Positions 44,621 through 56,089 of a DNA stretch of 64,000 bases are shown one piece after another. Made by a program: the position numbers and the translations under genes. The stretch is from Paguma larvata (Eukaryota; Chordata; Mammalia; Carnivora; Viverridae), in the NCBI GenBank assembly GCA_030068075.1, contig CM057843.1, positions 43,469,832 to 43,533,831 of the forward strand, in the 5' to 3' direction. Numbering within the stretch: position 1 is the stretch's first letter; each line of letters starts with the position of its first letter. Under the pieces are notes generated by a model, which was not told where the DNA came from, made no database searches, and was given only the letters and a program-made list of their open reading frames with translations.

Positions 44621-46200
44621 ATGGTGGCAATGGGAAACTAGCTTGCATGTAATTTTAGCTACATTATCTCAGACAATTACCTCGTCTGCACACTAAAAAT
44701 CAACTAACATTCTAAAAGGAGCCAAGAGAGAATCTTGGGATGAAGAGATATAGAGAATGGATTTCATATAATTCAGCATCGATGATATCACTGAAGCAAA
44801 AATAAAACTAATCTTCCCATGAAAACAACAAAAAGCCTCCCCCTTTAATCTCAAGATAGTAATTTCAGGATATTTGATTGGTGGTTTGGAAGCTCTTGGC
44901 CCGTTCCTTCATTTAGTGCTCAAAGAAAGTAAATGGGGTTGACTGGACAGAATTCATTTCCCCCTCAAATCCAAAGGAAAAGTACAGTTCTGCTCCATAA
45001 GTAAGAATAAATTTATGGAACTCATCACAAAGGCTAAGGTATGGGGTGAAGTACAAATGAAAAACAATAAAAGGAATTAGGCAAGTTCATTATCTCACAG
45101 TGACACAATGTGTTACCAAAGGAAACGAGACTACACTTTGAACATCCTGGGAACAGGCAACCCTCACACTCCTATCCAGCAATAAGCCAAGCTCTGTTGA
45201 TCAGTTCTCAGAGAAACCTCTGCACTGGTACAAAGATCTGATCCAGCATGCAAGTCCTGAGCCCCTTTCAGATTATCTGTCATCAGGACAAGACATTTCC
45301 CTAATTCTCTTCCAGTATCACTTTTAATAATGCTTACTTACTTTAAAGATTTGAGATAAAAACGGGGTATGGGGAATACTTGAGATGATCTCTCTCCTGT
45401 CTGAAGGCTATGGTCTACTGAACCTGATAAACATAATACTCATGGTAGAGGCTGCTTACTGAGGAATGAGGAGACCTAGACCCCATTGTAGTGACTGTGG
45501 TGAATCCATAGGACCCCTCCTGTAAGATGAGAGGATAGGGCTATATATTCCTATATTCCCTTCCCAGAATCTACATGTACAATGATTAATCCTGAATAAA
45601 TTACAAAGATAAAAATTGCAATGGATCCTTGATGAAAAATTTTACAGTCACGGTAGAAGTTGAGTTTGGTTTGGAAGGAAGACAAAGGCATTCCAGGTGA
45701 AAAGGGAGACAACAACCAGGGCAGGACAGCCCAGATCCTACTGGGGAAGAGCAATTAAACCAGGATGGCAGGGATCCAGGGTGCCATCTAGTCCCTCCTC
45801 ATGTGAAAACCACAAACCTGCCTCTTAGGCTCACATGGATGGCCTACAAGAGTGCTGCTCTTAACCTGTTACTGTCAGGGGCATGAGTGAAAACAAGACA
45901 GGTCACATTTGGGTGGCAATTACATGAGTCCTTGAAGTCCAGGAATAAAATGCTGTCTTCAAGGCCAAGGGGCAGAGTAATTAGATGCTAATCTAGTTTA
46001 GAAAACACATTCTTTTCTCTCTTATAAGTTAGGAATGTTTCAAAAGGAAATTCATCAGAACTGAATCCAATGTCTAGAATAAACAATATGAAAAAACAAA
46101 GGAATGTTTGTGGTTGTGTGCACAGATGTGTATGAGGTGAAGAGTTAACAAACATCATTTACTCAATGCTAAATCTGCACTTAATTGGCCAGAAGATTAA
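44621..46200. other. Intergenic DNA between the KRTAP4 and KRTAP2 groups
   Basis: No gene or confidently identified repeat. The final bases (around 46175-46195) share ATTGGCCAGAAGATTAAC-type sequence with the upstream flank of gene 10. Confidence 0.4.
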
Positions 46201-46245
46201 CAAGAAATGACCTGTGTCATGGGGGTCATCAGCACCCGGCCAGGG

Positions 46246-46253
46246 TATATAAA
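46246..46253 (+). promoter_or_regulatory. TATA box of gene 7
   Basis: TATATAAA is 94 bp upstream of the ATG, within a block (GGTCATCAGCACCCGGCCAG just upstream) conserved in all four KRTAP2 genes. Confidence 0.85.
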
Positions 46254-46339
46254 GGGTCCAGAGCAGGAGGGAGACATTCACACCTGACAACACTCCAATC
46301 CTCTCACCCCTCCGACCAAAACCAACCCCAGACACCACC

Positions 46340-46726
46340 ATGTGCGGTTCCTGCTGCGGCTCCACCTGCTCCTCCCAGGGCTGCGGGGGAGGCTGCTGCC
46401 AGCCCTGCTGCTGCCGCGACCCCTGCTGCTGCCGCCCTGTGAGCTGCCAGACCACCGTGTGCCGCCCCGTGACCTGCACCTGCCGCTGCACGCGCCCCAT
46501 CTGCCAGCCCTGCCGCCGCCCCGTCTGCTGTGACCCCTGCTGCCTGCAGGAGGGCTGCTGCCGCCCCATCAGCTGCTGCCCCACGTCCTGCACGGCCGTG
46601 GTCTGCCGGCCCTGCTGCTGGGCCTCCACCTGCTGCCAGCCCATCTCTGTGCAGGCGCCCTGCTGCCGCCCTCCCTGCTGCCAGCCTGCCCCCTGCCGCA
46701 CCACCTGCAGGACCTCCTGCTGCTGA
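46340..46726 (+). CDS. KRTAP2-like: High-sulfur keratin-associated protein, KRTAP2 family (gene 7)
   Basis: 128-residue single-exon hair cortex matrix protein with 42 cysteines. The order [49 protein letters not shown] and [20 protein letters not shown], then the [12 protein letters not shown] region, is diagnostic of KRTAP2, and the length is the family's usual 128. Unlike KRTAP4 it has few regular pentads. It differs from genes 8-10 only at the end: TGC TGC TGA here against TGC TGC TGC TAA there, so it lacks the last Cys. The start is accACCATGtgc, 94 bp after the TATA box. The protein is otherwise identical to the other three. Confidence 0.95.
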   Translation: MCGSCCGSTCSSQGCGGGCCQPCCCRDPCCCRPVSCQTTVCRPVTCTCRCTRPICQPCRRPVCCDPCCLQEGCCRPISCCPTSCTAVVCRPCCWASTCCQPISVQAPCCRPPCCQPAPCRTTCRTSCC

Positions 46727-47047
46727 AACCCCCACCATCCTTGCAGAGCAACACACCTAAGAATAGGCCTAAGTACCTATTCTGCATTTTAAGAAAGCGG
46801 AAAGAAAAGTAGATATTTTTTGTAAGGTGACAATAGTCATTTTTACATCCTACCAGTTGGATATATGAGCAGATGTCCATCACCACCCTCAGCCAAATAC
46901 CCAGGTGTCTCCATCAGCAGAAGACACCATGGATGGTAGATCTCTCTTTAAAAGTCCTTGGAGCGGACTTTGCAAACCCATCCTGAACTCTGAAGGCTGC
47001 CCAAACCCTCCTCCTCATCTTTTGTAATGTGCTGCTCACTCGTTTTC

Positions 47048-47053
47048 AATAAA
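47048..47053 (+). terminator. Polyadenylation signal of gene 7
   Basis: AATAAA lies 321 bp after the TGA. Confidence 0.7.
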
Positions 47054-47369
47054 CTAATTTTTCCCATAAACCTCTCTGCCACCTGATTCATTCAGTAGTG
47101 CATGTTTATTAGTGTACATAGCTGAGCAGATGAGGAATAGGAAGGAGGACAAGATGGAGAAGGTGAGGAAGACAGAAGAGGAAGGAAGAGTGCTAGGAAT
47201 GGAGGCTTGGAAGGCGTGCAGGATGGCCAGGCTAGTCCTCAGACTGCTTACGTGGGTAGGAAATCTGTGCACAAAAGGTCCTCCAGGGCCTGTCCTTTGC
47301 CCACATGTCCAGGTTCACGTCTCAGCACCCCCCACTAAGTTTCACTTCACGTAACACCACAGTAACTGG

Positions 47370-47800
47370 CACATGCCAAGCAGTTCTATATGTCTTTGCT
47401 TTTGTCATATTCTTTCACTTATCTGGAATATTTTTTTCATCTACCCCTTCCCTCCACATTCTTCATCTACCTAACTGAGTCATTTCCAAGATTCAGCTCA
47501 GTCTTCTCTAACAGTTCTGTCCTAACTCCTCTCCCACACAAACACGCCTGCACATATGCATGCTTACACAGATATGCATGCACACCCACACACCCACACA
47601 TACCTAGAGGTTAGGCCAGGTGCCCCTAACATGCTAACAGGTGCCAATAGCATTCTATACTTACCTCCCCTACCCCCACAAGGCATTGTATTGAGATTTT
47701 CTCTTTCTCTGCCTCCAACAAAGGAGCCACAATTTATTCTGGCATCCAGGACTGAGCTCAATGTTTCGAATATGGTTGGTACTTGATTTCTATTGAATCA
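47370..47800 (+). mobile_element. L2 relic with a CA-rich insertion
   Basis: TTCACTTATCTGGAATATTT, CCAAGATTCAGCTCAGTCTT and a TTGGTACTTGATTTCTATTGAA-like end match the L2 layout. The middle (about 47540-47605) is a degenerate CACA/ATGCA run. Confidence 0.55.
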
Positions 47801-47869
47801 AACAAAATTAGAAGGCAATGGTCTTTATGACAAGAACTCTAAAAGACAGATATTTTACTTAAGGCAGAT

Positions 47870-48045
47870 CCTCAGCATCAGTATAACTTAACTTCTCTGA
47901 CCTTCAGGTTTCTTCATCTGCCAAATGGGAAAGGTAATTCTTACCAATGTTGGTTGCTGGGGAAGTTAAATGACCTTATCTATGTAAAGTGCCTGGCACA
48001 CAATATTTACCCAGCACCATTCACTGATATTCCTTGTTACACATT
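47870..48045 (+). mobile_element. MIR element
   Basis: CAGGTTTCTTCATCTGCCAA core and AAAGTGCCTGGCACACAATA 3' part. Confidence 0.8.
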
Positions 48046-49985
48046 GGAATATTATCATATCAAACAGGCTCAAAAGACGTGCTGCTTGACATATTATGTC
48101 ACTGAGAGTGGGAGAGGATTGAGGGGCAGGCTTTATGTTTTTTTTTCAAGATAGTCCACATCCACTGGCAGAGACAGAATTCCCAATAACACAAAGCATA
48201 TTCCTAAGGTTTCATAAGTATAACAAAGAGGGAGGAAAAACTCCATCAGCAGATTGAGGCCGTCCCAGAATGAAAGGGCTGACGCACAGGAGAGAGCCCT
48301 AGCTTACAGGATTTATCAGTAAGGGCTTGGCGTTAGGAGCAACGGAGATAATACATGTATCTGATGGACTTTTCCTTCCACCCTGAACCACCCAAAGGAG
48401 GCAAACAACTTAAGCTATAAGATTACTTGGGTTAGTCTTCCCTGGCTTTAGGAAGATGGTATTTATTAGGCAGAAAAGATACGTATTTGTTAAATTCCAG
48501 AAAAAAATCCCACCTGTTCCCTGATCATCTAGAATTTTTCCATCTAAAACATCCCCTCTTTTCAATGAATGATATCCATTTCTTTTGTCTTCTACACTGT
48601 ACAGATTTGATGATAAACCTAGCCTATGAAGAACATCATGGCCAGAAGACTCAACCCCTTTTACAGCTGAGGAGACTGGCCCCGGCAAAGGATGGGTATT
48701 AGCTCTAAGCCCCACATTTGCTAGGTGGGGGAGGAAGGATCTGAATCCCTCTTTGTCTTCCCCATCCTCCTCCTGCCCTTTCTCCCTCTTTCCTATCCTC
48801 GTCTCTCTTATGATTGGAGAATATTTCAAAGATCATTTGGGAGAACAGGGAAAGGATATTCTGTTTTCAGAATTTTTAAATCTTCCTAACATCCAATGGC
48901 CCCCAAACTAGCTCCTAATGTAACACACACAACCCATGAAACTATGAAGGAGAGGGTGTGGTTCACCATCAGAAAAAGTCATCAGCATTGCATACTTTTT
49001 CAATCCAACCACAAAATCCCACAAATTATCGCCACCGTGGTTAACAGTTCTTGCTCCAATCCTGGCGGCTATCCTCTTGCAGAACATCTGGAATTTAAAA
49101 CAAGACTAAAAAAGCCCATGTGACAAAGACTAGGGACAACCTCTTGTCCAGGAAGTTTAGGCCTATTAATGTGCTACAGCAAAGGAGACCACACAGCATA
49201 GGACCAGGGGCATCCCTCCAAACAAAGGAAAAGTTATTTTTATAGGATTTTGAAAAATGGTAGAGTTTAGAAAATTACACAAAATCGTGTTTGTGCAAAA
49301 CGGGTTTGTGCAAAAGACTTCGCATGAGGACTGGGTTGTCACAAGCACTTAAATCCTCTTTCTTTGAAAACTACATAGTTACGATAAATGAGGAATGTTG
49401 TTTCTGAAAATCTCTGATCTGAAACTCTGCTTCTGGGTTGGATATTGAAGCTGCTTCTTTGTGTTAAGGTGACTAAGATCCTGTCCAGGAAATAGTGGGA
49501 TCTTCCCTGCTTACTGATGTGGCTTCAAATAGCAAAGTTTCTGACAGTCTATGATTTCAGGACACAGAATTTTTACTGTTCTGTACATTTTGTTAGTTAA
49601 CAAATACAGTGAGTTTACAGACATATTTCTATTCCTAACATTTGAATCACTGTTTATATTCTAAGCCAGATAACAATACACTAAACCATAAATCAAGCAA
49701 GTTCCCATTTTATTTCACTAGATACGATATAAGTTTTGATAACTACTACTACCTGTTCACTGGTTTGAAGTAACAGAGTTGGAAAAGACTATATCACTCA
49801 TCGGTATTTATACTCAATAGAAGACCACAGTACTTGTCAATGCTTTGCCACTCTTTTATCTGCATAACTTTAGAGAAAACATTTCACAAATCTGGCCTTC
49901 CAAAAACTTTGAAGGACCACGATGGGTCACAAACTCAAAGGCCTTCAAGGACCAGAGCTATGCAGACCAAGGAATGTATTTAAAA
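48046..49985. other. Intergenic DNA between genes 7 and 8
   Basis: A partial MIR-like stretch at about 48650-48690 (TTTTACAGCTGAGGAGACTG). Nothing else identified. Confidence 0.4.
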
Positions 49986-49998
49986 AATGATCATATCA

Positions 49999-50210
49999 GG
50001 GCACCTAGGTGACTCAGTCAGTTGGGCATCCGACTTTAGCTAAGGTCATGATCTCACAGTTCATGGGTTCAAGCCCCACGTCAGATTCTGGGTTGACAGT
50101 TCAGAGCTTGAAGCTTACTTCAGATTCTGTGTCTCCCTCTCTCTCTCTGCCCCTCCCCACTTGTGCTCTGTCTCTCTCTCAAAAAATGAATAAACATTTA
50201 AAAAATTTTT
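49999..50210 (+). mobile_element. Can-SINE with target-site duplication
   Basis: Diverged head GGGCACCTAGGTGACTCAGT. Flanks AATGATCATATCA at 49986-49998 and 50211-50223. Confidence 0.94.
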
Positions 50211-50223
50211 AATGATCATATCA

Positions 50224-51309
50224 AACAAACCACACTTTGGAGAAAATTTGGTCTGAGAATCATCAGCAACACTTGGACCGTGTAATCCTTAACCTACCCT
50301 CCAACTATAAATTTATTTTCTCTACCCTCATTTTCCTTAGCTGTGGCTTAAAAAGACAAGGCTATTTTATCAGTCATAAGTACATTTAATCCCTTGGTTT
50401 GTTCTGAAGCCAATTTCATACTTCATAAGCAATCAAACCCTCAGCCGACAGACCAAAGCATCTACTACAGAAAGATAACTAGTTCCATTATAAATATTTT
50501 CAATGTGTTTTGAAGAACTCGATACAAGTGCTTATGGTCACACCTGGAAAGAAAGAGCGACCCCCAATTTTAATTTTATTTTTAAGACCATACTCAGGGA
50601 GGGGCATTCAAAATGCAAAATATGAATAAAATCCTCACTTAGTTTGAACTTTTTGTCCCATGAAAAGTTTTCTTCTTTGATTGCCTTATCTGTCTCTGTC
50701 TTACCACCCTAAAATTTGTAAGGACTGTGTGATAAGAATCTACTTGGAACTTATTTTGGTTTCCTTTCCCTCTTCACTCATAAATAGTACTGTTTACTTA
50801 GTAAGAGTCTTAGAAGTGACTCATTTATAGGCCAACTGAGTTACTAAACAATATCACTCCAGTGGTTCTGGCGATTATTTCCTTACAAACGAGGTGAAGT
50901 ATTGTGTTGTTTTCCAGAGGCACTGGACCATTCTTCCCATAGCACAATTAGTACATATCTCTTTTCATGAGTCATTTGGTGTTTTAGAAATTCTTTCGTA
51001 CCTCAAGGTCAATTGGAAACCAGGCCTGTGACCTCAGGAACACTACAGTCTTGCACTGAGTCATGGGTGGTGAATAAGACGAACAAGAGGAAAGTATGAT
51101 GGTGTCAACACTGGATTCTTCGCACTTTCAACTTGTCATGTGGCATGATCTGGAAGGTTGGTTATTCCATGGGTTATTTTTTGGATGATATAATTCATCA
51201 AGTATTCATTTCAAGGAAGAAAGCAGAGAGGCTGAAAGGAAAGCATCTTTCCATGATGGAATTGCTGCCTCAGCAACTGAATCCACCAATCTAGGGCAGC
51301 CACAACTCC
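50224..51309. other. Intergenic DNA upstream of gene 8
   Basis: No gene or repeat recognised. Homology with the other KRTAP2 promoters begins only at about 51310. Confidence 0.4.
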
Positions 51310-51353
51310 AGGAAATGACCTGTGTCGTGGGGGTCATCAGCACCCGGCCAGGG

Positions 51354-51361
51354 TATATAAA
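51354..51361 (+). promoter_or_regulatory. TATA box of gene 8
   Basis: TATATAAA is 94 bp upstream of the ATG. The bases after it (GGGCCCAGAGGAGG) differ from the GGGTCCAGAGCAGG of the other three genes. Confidence 0.85.
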
Positions 51362-51447
51362 GGGCCCAGAGGAGGAGGGAGACATTCACACCTGACAACA
51401 CTCCAATCCTCTCACCCCTCCGACCAAAACCAGCCCCAGACACCACC

Positions 51448-51837
51448 ATGTGCGGTTCCTGCTGCGGCTCCACCTGCTCCTCCCAGGGCTGCGGGGGAGG
51501 CTGCTGCCAGCCCTGCTGCTGCCGCGACCCCTGCTGCTGCCGCCCCGTGAGCTGCCAGACCACCGTGTGCCGCCCCGTGACCTGCACCTGCCGCTGCACG
51601 CGCCCCATCTGCCAGCCCTGCCGCCGCCCCGTCTGCTGTGACCCCTGCTGCCTGCAGGAGGGCTGCTGCCGCCCCATCAGCTGCTGCCCCACGTCCTGCA
51701 CGGCCGTGGTCTGCCGGCCCTGCTGCTGGGCCTCCACCTGCTGCCAGCCCATCTCTGTGCAGGCGCCCTGCTGCCGCCCTCCCTGCTGCCAGCCTGCCCC
51801 CTGCCGCACCACCTGCAGGACCTCCTGCTGCTGCTAA
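51448..51837 (+). CDS. KRTAP2-like: High-sulfur keratin-associated protein, KRTAP2 family (gene 8)
   Basis: 129 residues, 43 cysteines, one exon; the protein is the same as those of genes 9 and 10. The coding sequence appears base-for-base identical to that of gene 10. It ends TGC TGC TGC TAA. The first 25 bases after the stop match gene 9, and then the text AGGACCTCCTGCTGCTGA (51861-51878) repeats the terminal codons and TGA seen in gene 7. This suggests that an older gene 7-type end was overwritten by conversion. Expected role as for gene 7: a disulfide-linked matrix protein of the hair cortex. Confidence 0.95.
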   Translation: MCGSCCGSTCSSQGCGGGCCQPCCCRDPCCCRPVSCQTTVCRPVTCTCRCTRPICQPCRRPVCCDPCCLQEGCCRPISCCPTSCTAVVCRPCCWASTCCQPISVQAPCCRPPCCQPAPCRTTCRTSCCC

Positions 51838-51860
51838 GTGCATCATCACTAAGGGTCCCC

Positions 51861-51878
51861 AGGACCTCCTGCTGCTGA
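51861..51878 (+). other. Relic of a KRTAP2 coding end in the 3' UTR of gene 8
   Basis: The 18 bases equal the last five sense codons plus TGA of gene 7, lying 23 bp downstream of the present stop. Confidence 0.8.
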
Positions 51879-52231
51879 ACAGCCCACTGAGAAGCATTCC
51901 CGGGTGTTCAGAAACATGTGAACACTTTCCCGCCCCAAGGGATCAGATGAGAGATACGTCCCTTGCAAACTACCTGCTCTTCAACAGTAGCTGTCTATCC
52001 ATTTTCCTACACAATTACCCAGTTAATCCTGGCCCTCTCTGACAATCTTCAGAAACATCCCAGCTTTCCCCATTTGAATTCCTGACTTGAAAAACATGAG
52101 TGAACAAAGATCAAAGTTCTTCTTGAATGCGGCTCTATCCCACTGACTCAACGTCACATCTCTACTATTTTAAGATGGGATAATTTTCCAGGATATCATT
52201 ACATTTATGTTGGGGTTCTGCATGATAAAAT

Positions 52232-52237
52232 AATAAA
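52232..52237 (+). terminator. Polyadenylation signal of gene 8
   Basis: AATAAA lies 394 bp after the TAA. Confidence 0.6.
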
Positions 52238-52732
52238 AATTTTATTTCTGAGAAGCAAATGTGTTTCTCTTTATTGTTGATTAATCTTCAAAAGCTTTTT
52301 TTAGCTTAAGGTATGGTATGCAGACTCAGAAGAACCAAAGGAAGAAGGATATTTTCAAGGGCCATTTGTTTTTAAGCTTTAGGAACAATTCAGGTGCAAG
52401 GTCTATAATTTTAATAGTAGTTCAAGGAATACAGAGTGTCTCATGGGCGGCACCTTCACATCTCAAGCCTCAGGTTTTGTAGTGATGCTGAGGAAATGGA
52501 GAGAGTACAGCTGTTTCTCTGGTCATGAACCTGACCCATGAATCATCTCCATACATGTGATAAGGGGGAGGAAGCCTAAGTCAGAGCTATGTTTATACCC
52601 TGACTTAGGAAACGGTGCCATGATTAATACTAATTGGTACCTGGGAATCCTGAACCACTGAAGGCTGAGGCTGGAAGAACCACTATCCCATCTTTCCCAA
52701 GGCTCCCCTCCAGCACCACTATGGCCTATTCT

Positions 52733-52861
52733 TTTTTTAAATGTTTATTTATTTATTTTGAGAGAGAGACTGATGTGGGGCTTGATCTCACGAACCATGA
52801 GATCATGACCTGAGCCAAAATCAAGAGTCGGACACTTAACTGACTGAGCCACCCAGGTGAC
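52733..52861 (-). mobile_element. Can-SINE, minus strand, internally deleted
   Basis: AGATCATGACCTGAGCCAAA and CTGACTGAGCCACCCAGGTG are the reversed head. The body is shortened. Flanks TGGCCTATTCT (52722-52732) and TGGCCAATTCT (52864-52874). Confidence 0.88.
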
Positions 52862-53169
52862 CCTGGCCAATTCTGATTTTAATAGAGTCACTGCTGCTAG
52901 GAAGAGAAGGAGATATGTAGCTTAGCTGGAATCATTCTAATTTAGAACTCCAAATGATTTTACTATTAAAACAAGGCCAATGTTGTTGAAAGATTAAACA
53001 TTAATCCACACTGGATACGTTTTTGTTGTCATTAAACACTAGTGTTTTTCTGAGAAATATACATTGAGTTCCCAGCATATAACCTAAAGGTGTTTTTTGG
53101 AATGTGCTGCTTGTCTGCTTGGGCATATCTACCTGCCCAAAGAGAGGAGGCAAGCCGGACAAGCTTTGT

Positions 53170-53275
53170 GAAGCCCTGGAACTTGACTGACTTTGTCCAC
53201 TACTGGATTCCCACTGACCTGTGCCACATTTGGCACACAGGATATAATCAGAATTTGTTGAATGACTGAATAAGT
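53170..53275 (+). mobile_element. L2/MIR 3'-end relic
   Basis: TTTGGCACACAGGATATAAT and AATTTGTTGAATGACTGAAT match the 3' end shared by this class. Confidence 0.5.
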
Positions 53276-53929
53276 TCTATAGGGTTAGAGGAGAGAAAAA
53301 TATCTTCATCCTTCACTGATTCTCTCCTCATGCTGGACATGCGCATTCTTACAATAAAATAAATAAGCTTTCTCATAAAGGAAACTACTTTTCTTGAAAT
53401 ATAGTAAAAACTTCTCAACAAGAAGCCCATTGTGCTCAAAACATTTGCATACACAATGGAGTTTTGTCTTTAGTAAGGGTTTGATGCTTTATTGGTAGAC
53501 AGGCTTATAAGTTCAGTTTCTTTCTATATGTTCTTGAACACCATTTTTAAAAGTCTTTAATTATGTTGTTTTCCCCCTCTCAGAATTTTCCTTGTTAGCC
53601 TTCTAGAGAATTTCTTGTCTTGTATTCTCAGATATAGAATGCTTTGTGTACTCCCAAGCTCCTCATTAGTATGAGATTGTGTTTGTTTCCACAGTAACTC
53701 TATGCCATGCTTAGCCACAGTGGCTGGTGAAGATCTGGGTAAGCCATCAAGGGACTATGCAAGTAGAATTATCAAGAAGGAGGCTTGCACTACAGCCTTC
53801 AACCCCAGATCTAGAACAGACTTAGTTGTAAAGTGAAAGGTCAGAACCAAGGAGTTCCAAAGGCAGAGTCTATAAAATGGCCGTGTGACATGATTTTCCT
53901 ATAGTCCTAAACAACTGAGAATCACTCCT

Positions 53930-54540
53930 GTAAGGAGGAATATGCTCAAGTGTGGGGCGTGGGGAAATACTGGAGCAAGACACTGAGATACAGACAAAGC
54001 AGGCCTGGAGGTCACCTTTGGCTGGGATCACTACCTGGGGGCTCTGTTATGCTGGCAGACTGCAACCTTCATCTAGATGGTAGTGTAGGGACCAAGGGCA
54101 GGGTGCCCCAAAATGGGCCACTTTGGTGTGAACATTATTTTGAGTTAAATTCAAAATCTGCAAAACCCAGCAGATTCAGGAACATTCTTTACCTCTCCCT
54201 GGACTCCTTGTCTCTACCAGGAAGGAAGCTATTAACAGATTCCTCTTTATCTAAGAAACTTATCTGCATAATAAGGCAACCTTTGCTTTCTAAACATCTC
54301 TTCCCACCTTCCAGCTAATGGTCTTTCTCCCCTTTGTATCCTCAGACCCTCACCCCTCTCCTTAGCTCATAAAAGTATCATGTTGCTTCACTATCTTTGA
54401 AATTTCCATAGCTATATGGATTCCCCATAAGTATTCTATTAAATTTTATTTTCTCCTGTTAATCTGTTTCATTTCCATTTTTTTCTTCGTCCAGGTAGAA
54501 GGACCTTAAAGGGTAGAGGAAATTCTTCTTTCTCAACAGT
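53930..54540 (+). mobile_element. Probable ancient LTR relic
   Basis: TTTTCTCCTGTTAATCTGTT and AGAAGGACCTTAAAGGGTAG near the right end, with a GTGTGAACATTATTTTGAGT segment inside, resemble an old ERVL-class LTR. No coding part is seen. The 122-residue open frame inside it is probably chance. Confidence 0.45.
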
Positions 54541-54863
54541 GGTTTTGTTCATAGTGCTCCATAACTACTTAATTATGTCCAACTTTGATGCTGTCTCCTT
54601 ATGGTATGTTTTGGAATTTTTAGAAGGCTCTGTGGGATATAATTCTTTGAATTCCTGAGGATATTGGGAAGACATAGAGTCCTTTCAGATAACTCTAAAA
54701 GTTAGCCATTTCACAAATCCCACCTATTTAAAAAATAAATTCGCTGTTAAAATTCCTAAATAAAACGGACATTCCTTAATGACAGGGAATATGGTAACCA
54801 CAATTCCATTCTTCAGCTCCTTGGGCTTACTAACAATGTTCCTACGGGTGTTTTTGCAGTAAA

Positions 54864-55040
54864 TATTGGCTCCAACACTAGTAGGTGTATGACGTTAGGC
54901 AAGTCACTTCTCTGGTTCCTTATGTGTAAAATGAGGAATTCAACAACACCTATCTCATGAGATTATTATAAAGAATAAGTTAATACATTTATTTCTTTTA
55001 GCAAAGCACTTAGAATATAGTTACTAGAACTCAATGATAC
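54864..55040 (+). mobile_element. MIR element, left part copied in inverted form nearby
   Basis: GGCAAGTCACTTCTCTGGTT and ATCTCATGAGATTATTATAA fit MIR. Bases 54864-54926 reappear inverted at 55204-55266. Confidence 0.75.
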
Positions 55041-55139
55041 TGGCCATCATGAAAATTAAAAATGAAATTTACCATGGTTTGGAAAGCCACACCTATGGAA
55101 ATTAATGAGCATGTATCTAAGACAAAAAAAAAAAAAGCC

Positions 55140-55530
55140 AAACGCTCAGTAACAGAGAACAGAACAATAGTTACCAGAGTCTGGGTGTATATTCTGCATT
55201 CTGTACATAAGGAACCAGGTAAGTGACTTGCCGAAAGTCATATGCTTAGTAGTGTTGGAGCCAATACTAATTGGGTGGGGGTGGGGGTAAAGGAGATAAT
55301 TAAGAAAAACAATTTACAACGGTGGTTGCCAGGGGCTGAGGAGAGGAGTTCATGGGGAGTTGTTGTTTAATAGGTACAGAATTTCAGTTTTGCAAGATGA
55401 AAAGATTTCTAGAGATAGATGGTGCTGATGGTTCGCAACAATATGAATGTACTTAATACCACCGAACTGTACACTTAAAAATGGTAAGATAGTAAATTTT
55501 ACGTTACATGTATTTTACCAAAATTTTAAA
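55140..55530 (+). mobile_element. Old L1 3'-end fragment with an inverted insert
   Basis: GGTGGTTGCCAGGGGCTGAG, TTCAGTTTTGCAAGATGAAA and ACTGTACACTTAAAAATGGT are landmarks of an old (L1MB-like) L1 3' UTR. The stretch at 55204-55266 is foreign to it. Confidence 0.75.
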
Positions 55531-55950
55531 AATTGGGGGAAAAAACCCACAGCAAAACTGTTCTTTTATTCACAGACCATGCCTTTTAAAATAGTCTCAT
55601 ATTACTTTTCTGAATTTGTTTTGTCCAGGAAGCTTAGTGGTGGAAGTGGACACTCACGACTTGGGGAATTCACTTCTACTATTAGTAAGTAAATTTAAGG
55701 GCATGACAGCTAATCTGTGCTATCAAAACATCAATTGGCAAATCATCACTGACTTATTAAGATAATTGGAAACTCTGAAGTTAGGGTCATTAGGTTCATA
55801 TTTGAACCATAAATAGCAAAATATAATGGGTCTCCATCAAATAAGGAAAGCAAATGGTCTTTCATGAGTACCTGAGCACCTAAAAAAAAATGTATAGGGA
55901 GCTTACTAACTTACCAGTACCATTTGAGAAAGAATAAACACAAATAAGGA
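55531..55950. other. Intergenic DNA upstream of gene 9
   Basis: Nothing recognised until the conserved KRTAP2 promoter block, which begins near 55950 at GGAAATGACCTGTGTCATGG. Confidence 0.4.
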
Positions 55951-55995
55951 AATGACCTGTGTCATGGGGGGGGGGTCATCAGCACCCGGTCAGGG

Positions 55996-56003
55996 TATAT
56001 AAA
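55996..56003 (+). promoter_or_regulatory. TATA box of gene 9
   Basis: TATATAAA is 94 bp upstream of the ATG. A run of ten G (about 55967-55976) just upstream is longer than in genes 7 and 8. Confidence 0.85.
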
Positions 56004-56089
56004 GGGTCCAGAGCAGGAGGGAGACATTCACACCTGACAACACTCCAATCCTCTCACCCCTCCGACCAAAACCAACCCCAGACACCACC

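Noticed and set aside
46159..46756. Minus-strand Gln-rich and Ala/Gly-rich frames over the KRTAP2 genes (also at 51291-51897, 55990-56572, 62930-63425)
   Set aside because: They are shadows of the near-identical KRTAP2 coding regions. They share its boundaries and have no independent signals.
53950..54318. 122-residue open frame downstream of gene 8
   Set aside because: It lies in a probable old LTR relic and has no recognisable domain or coding bias.
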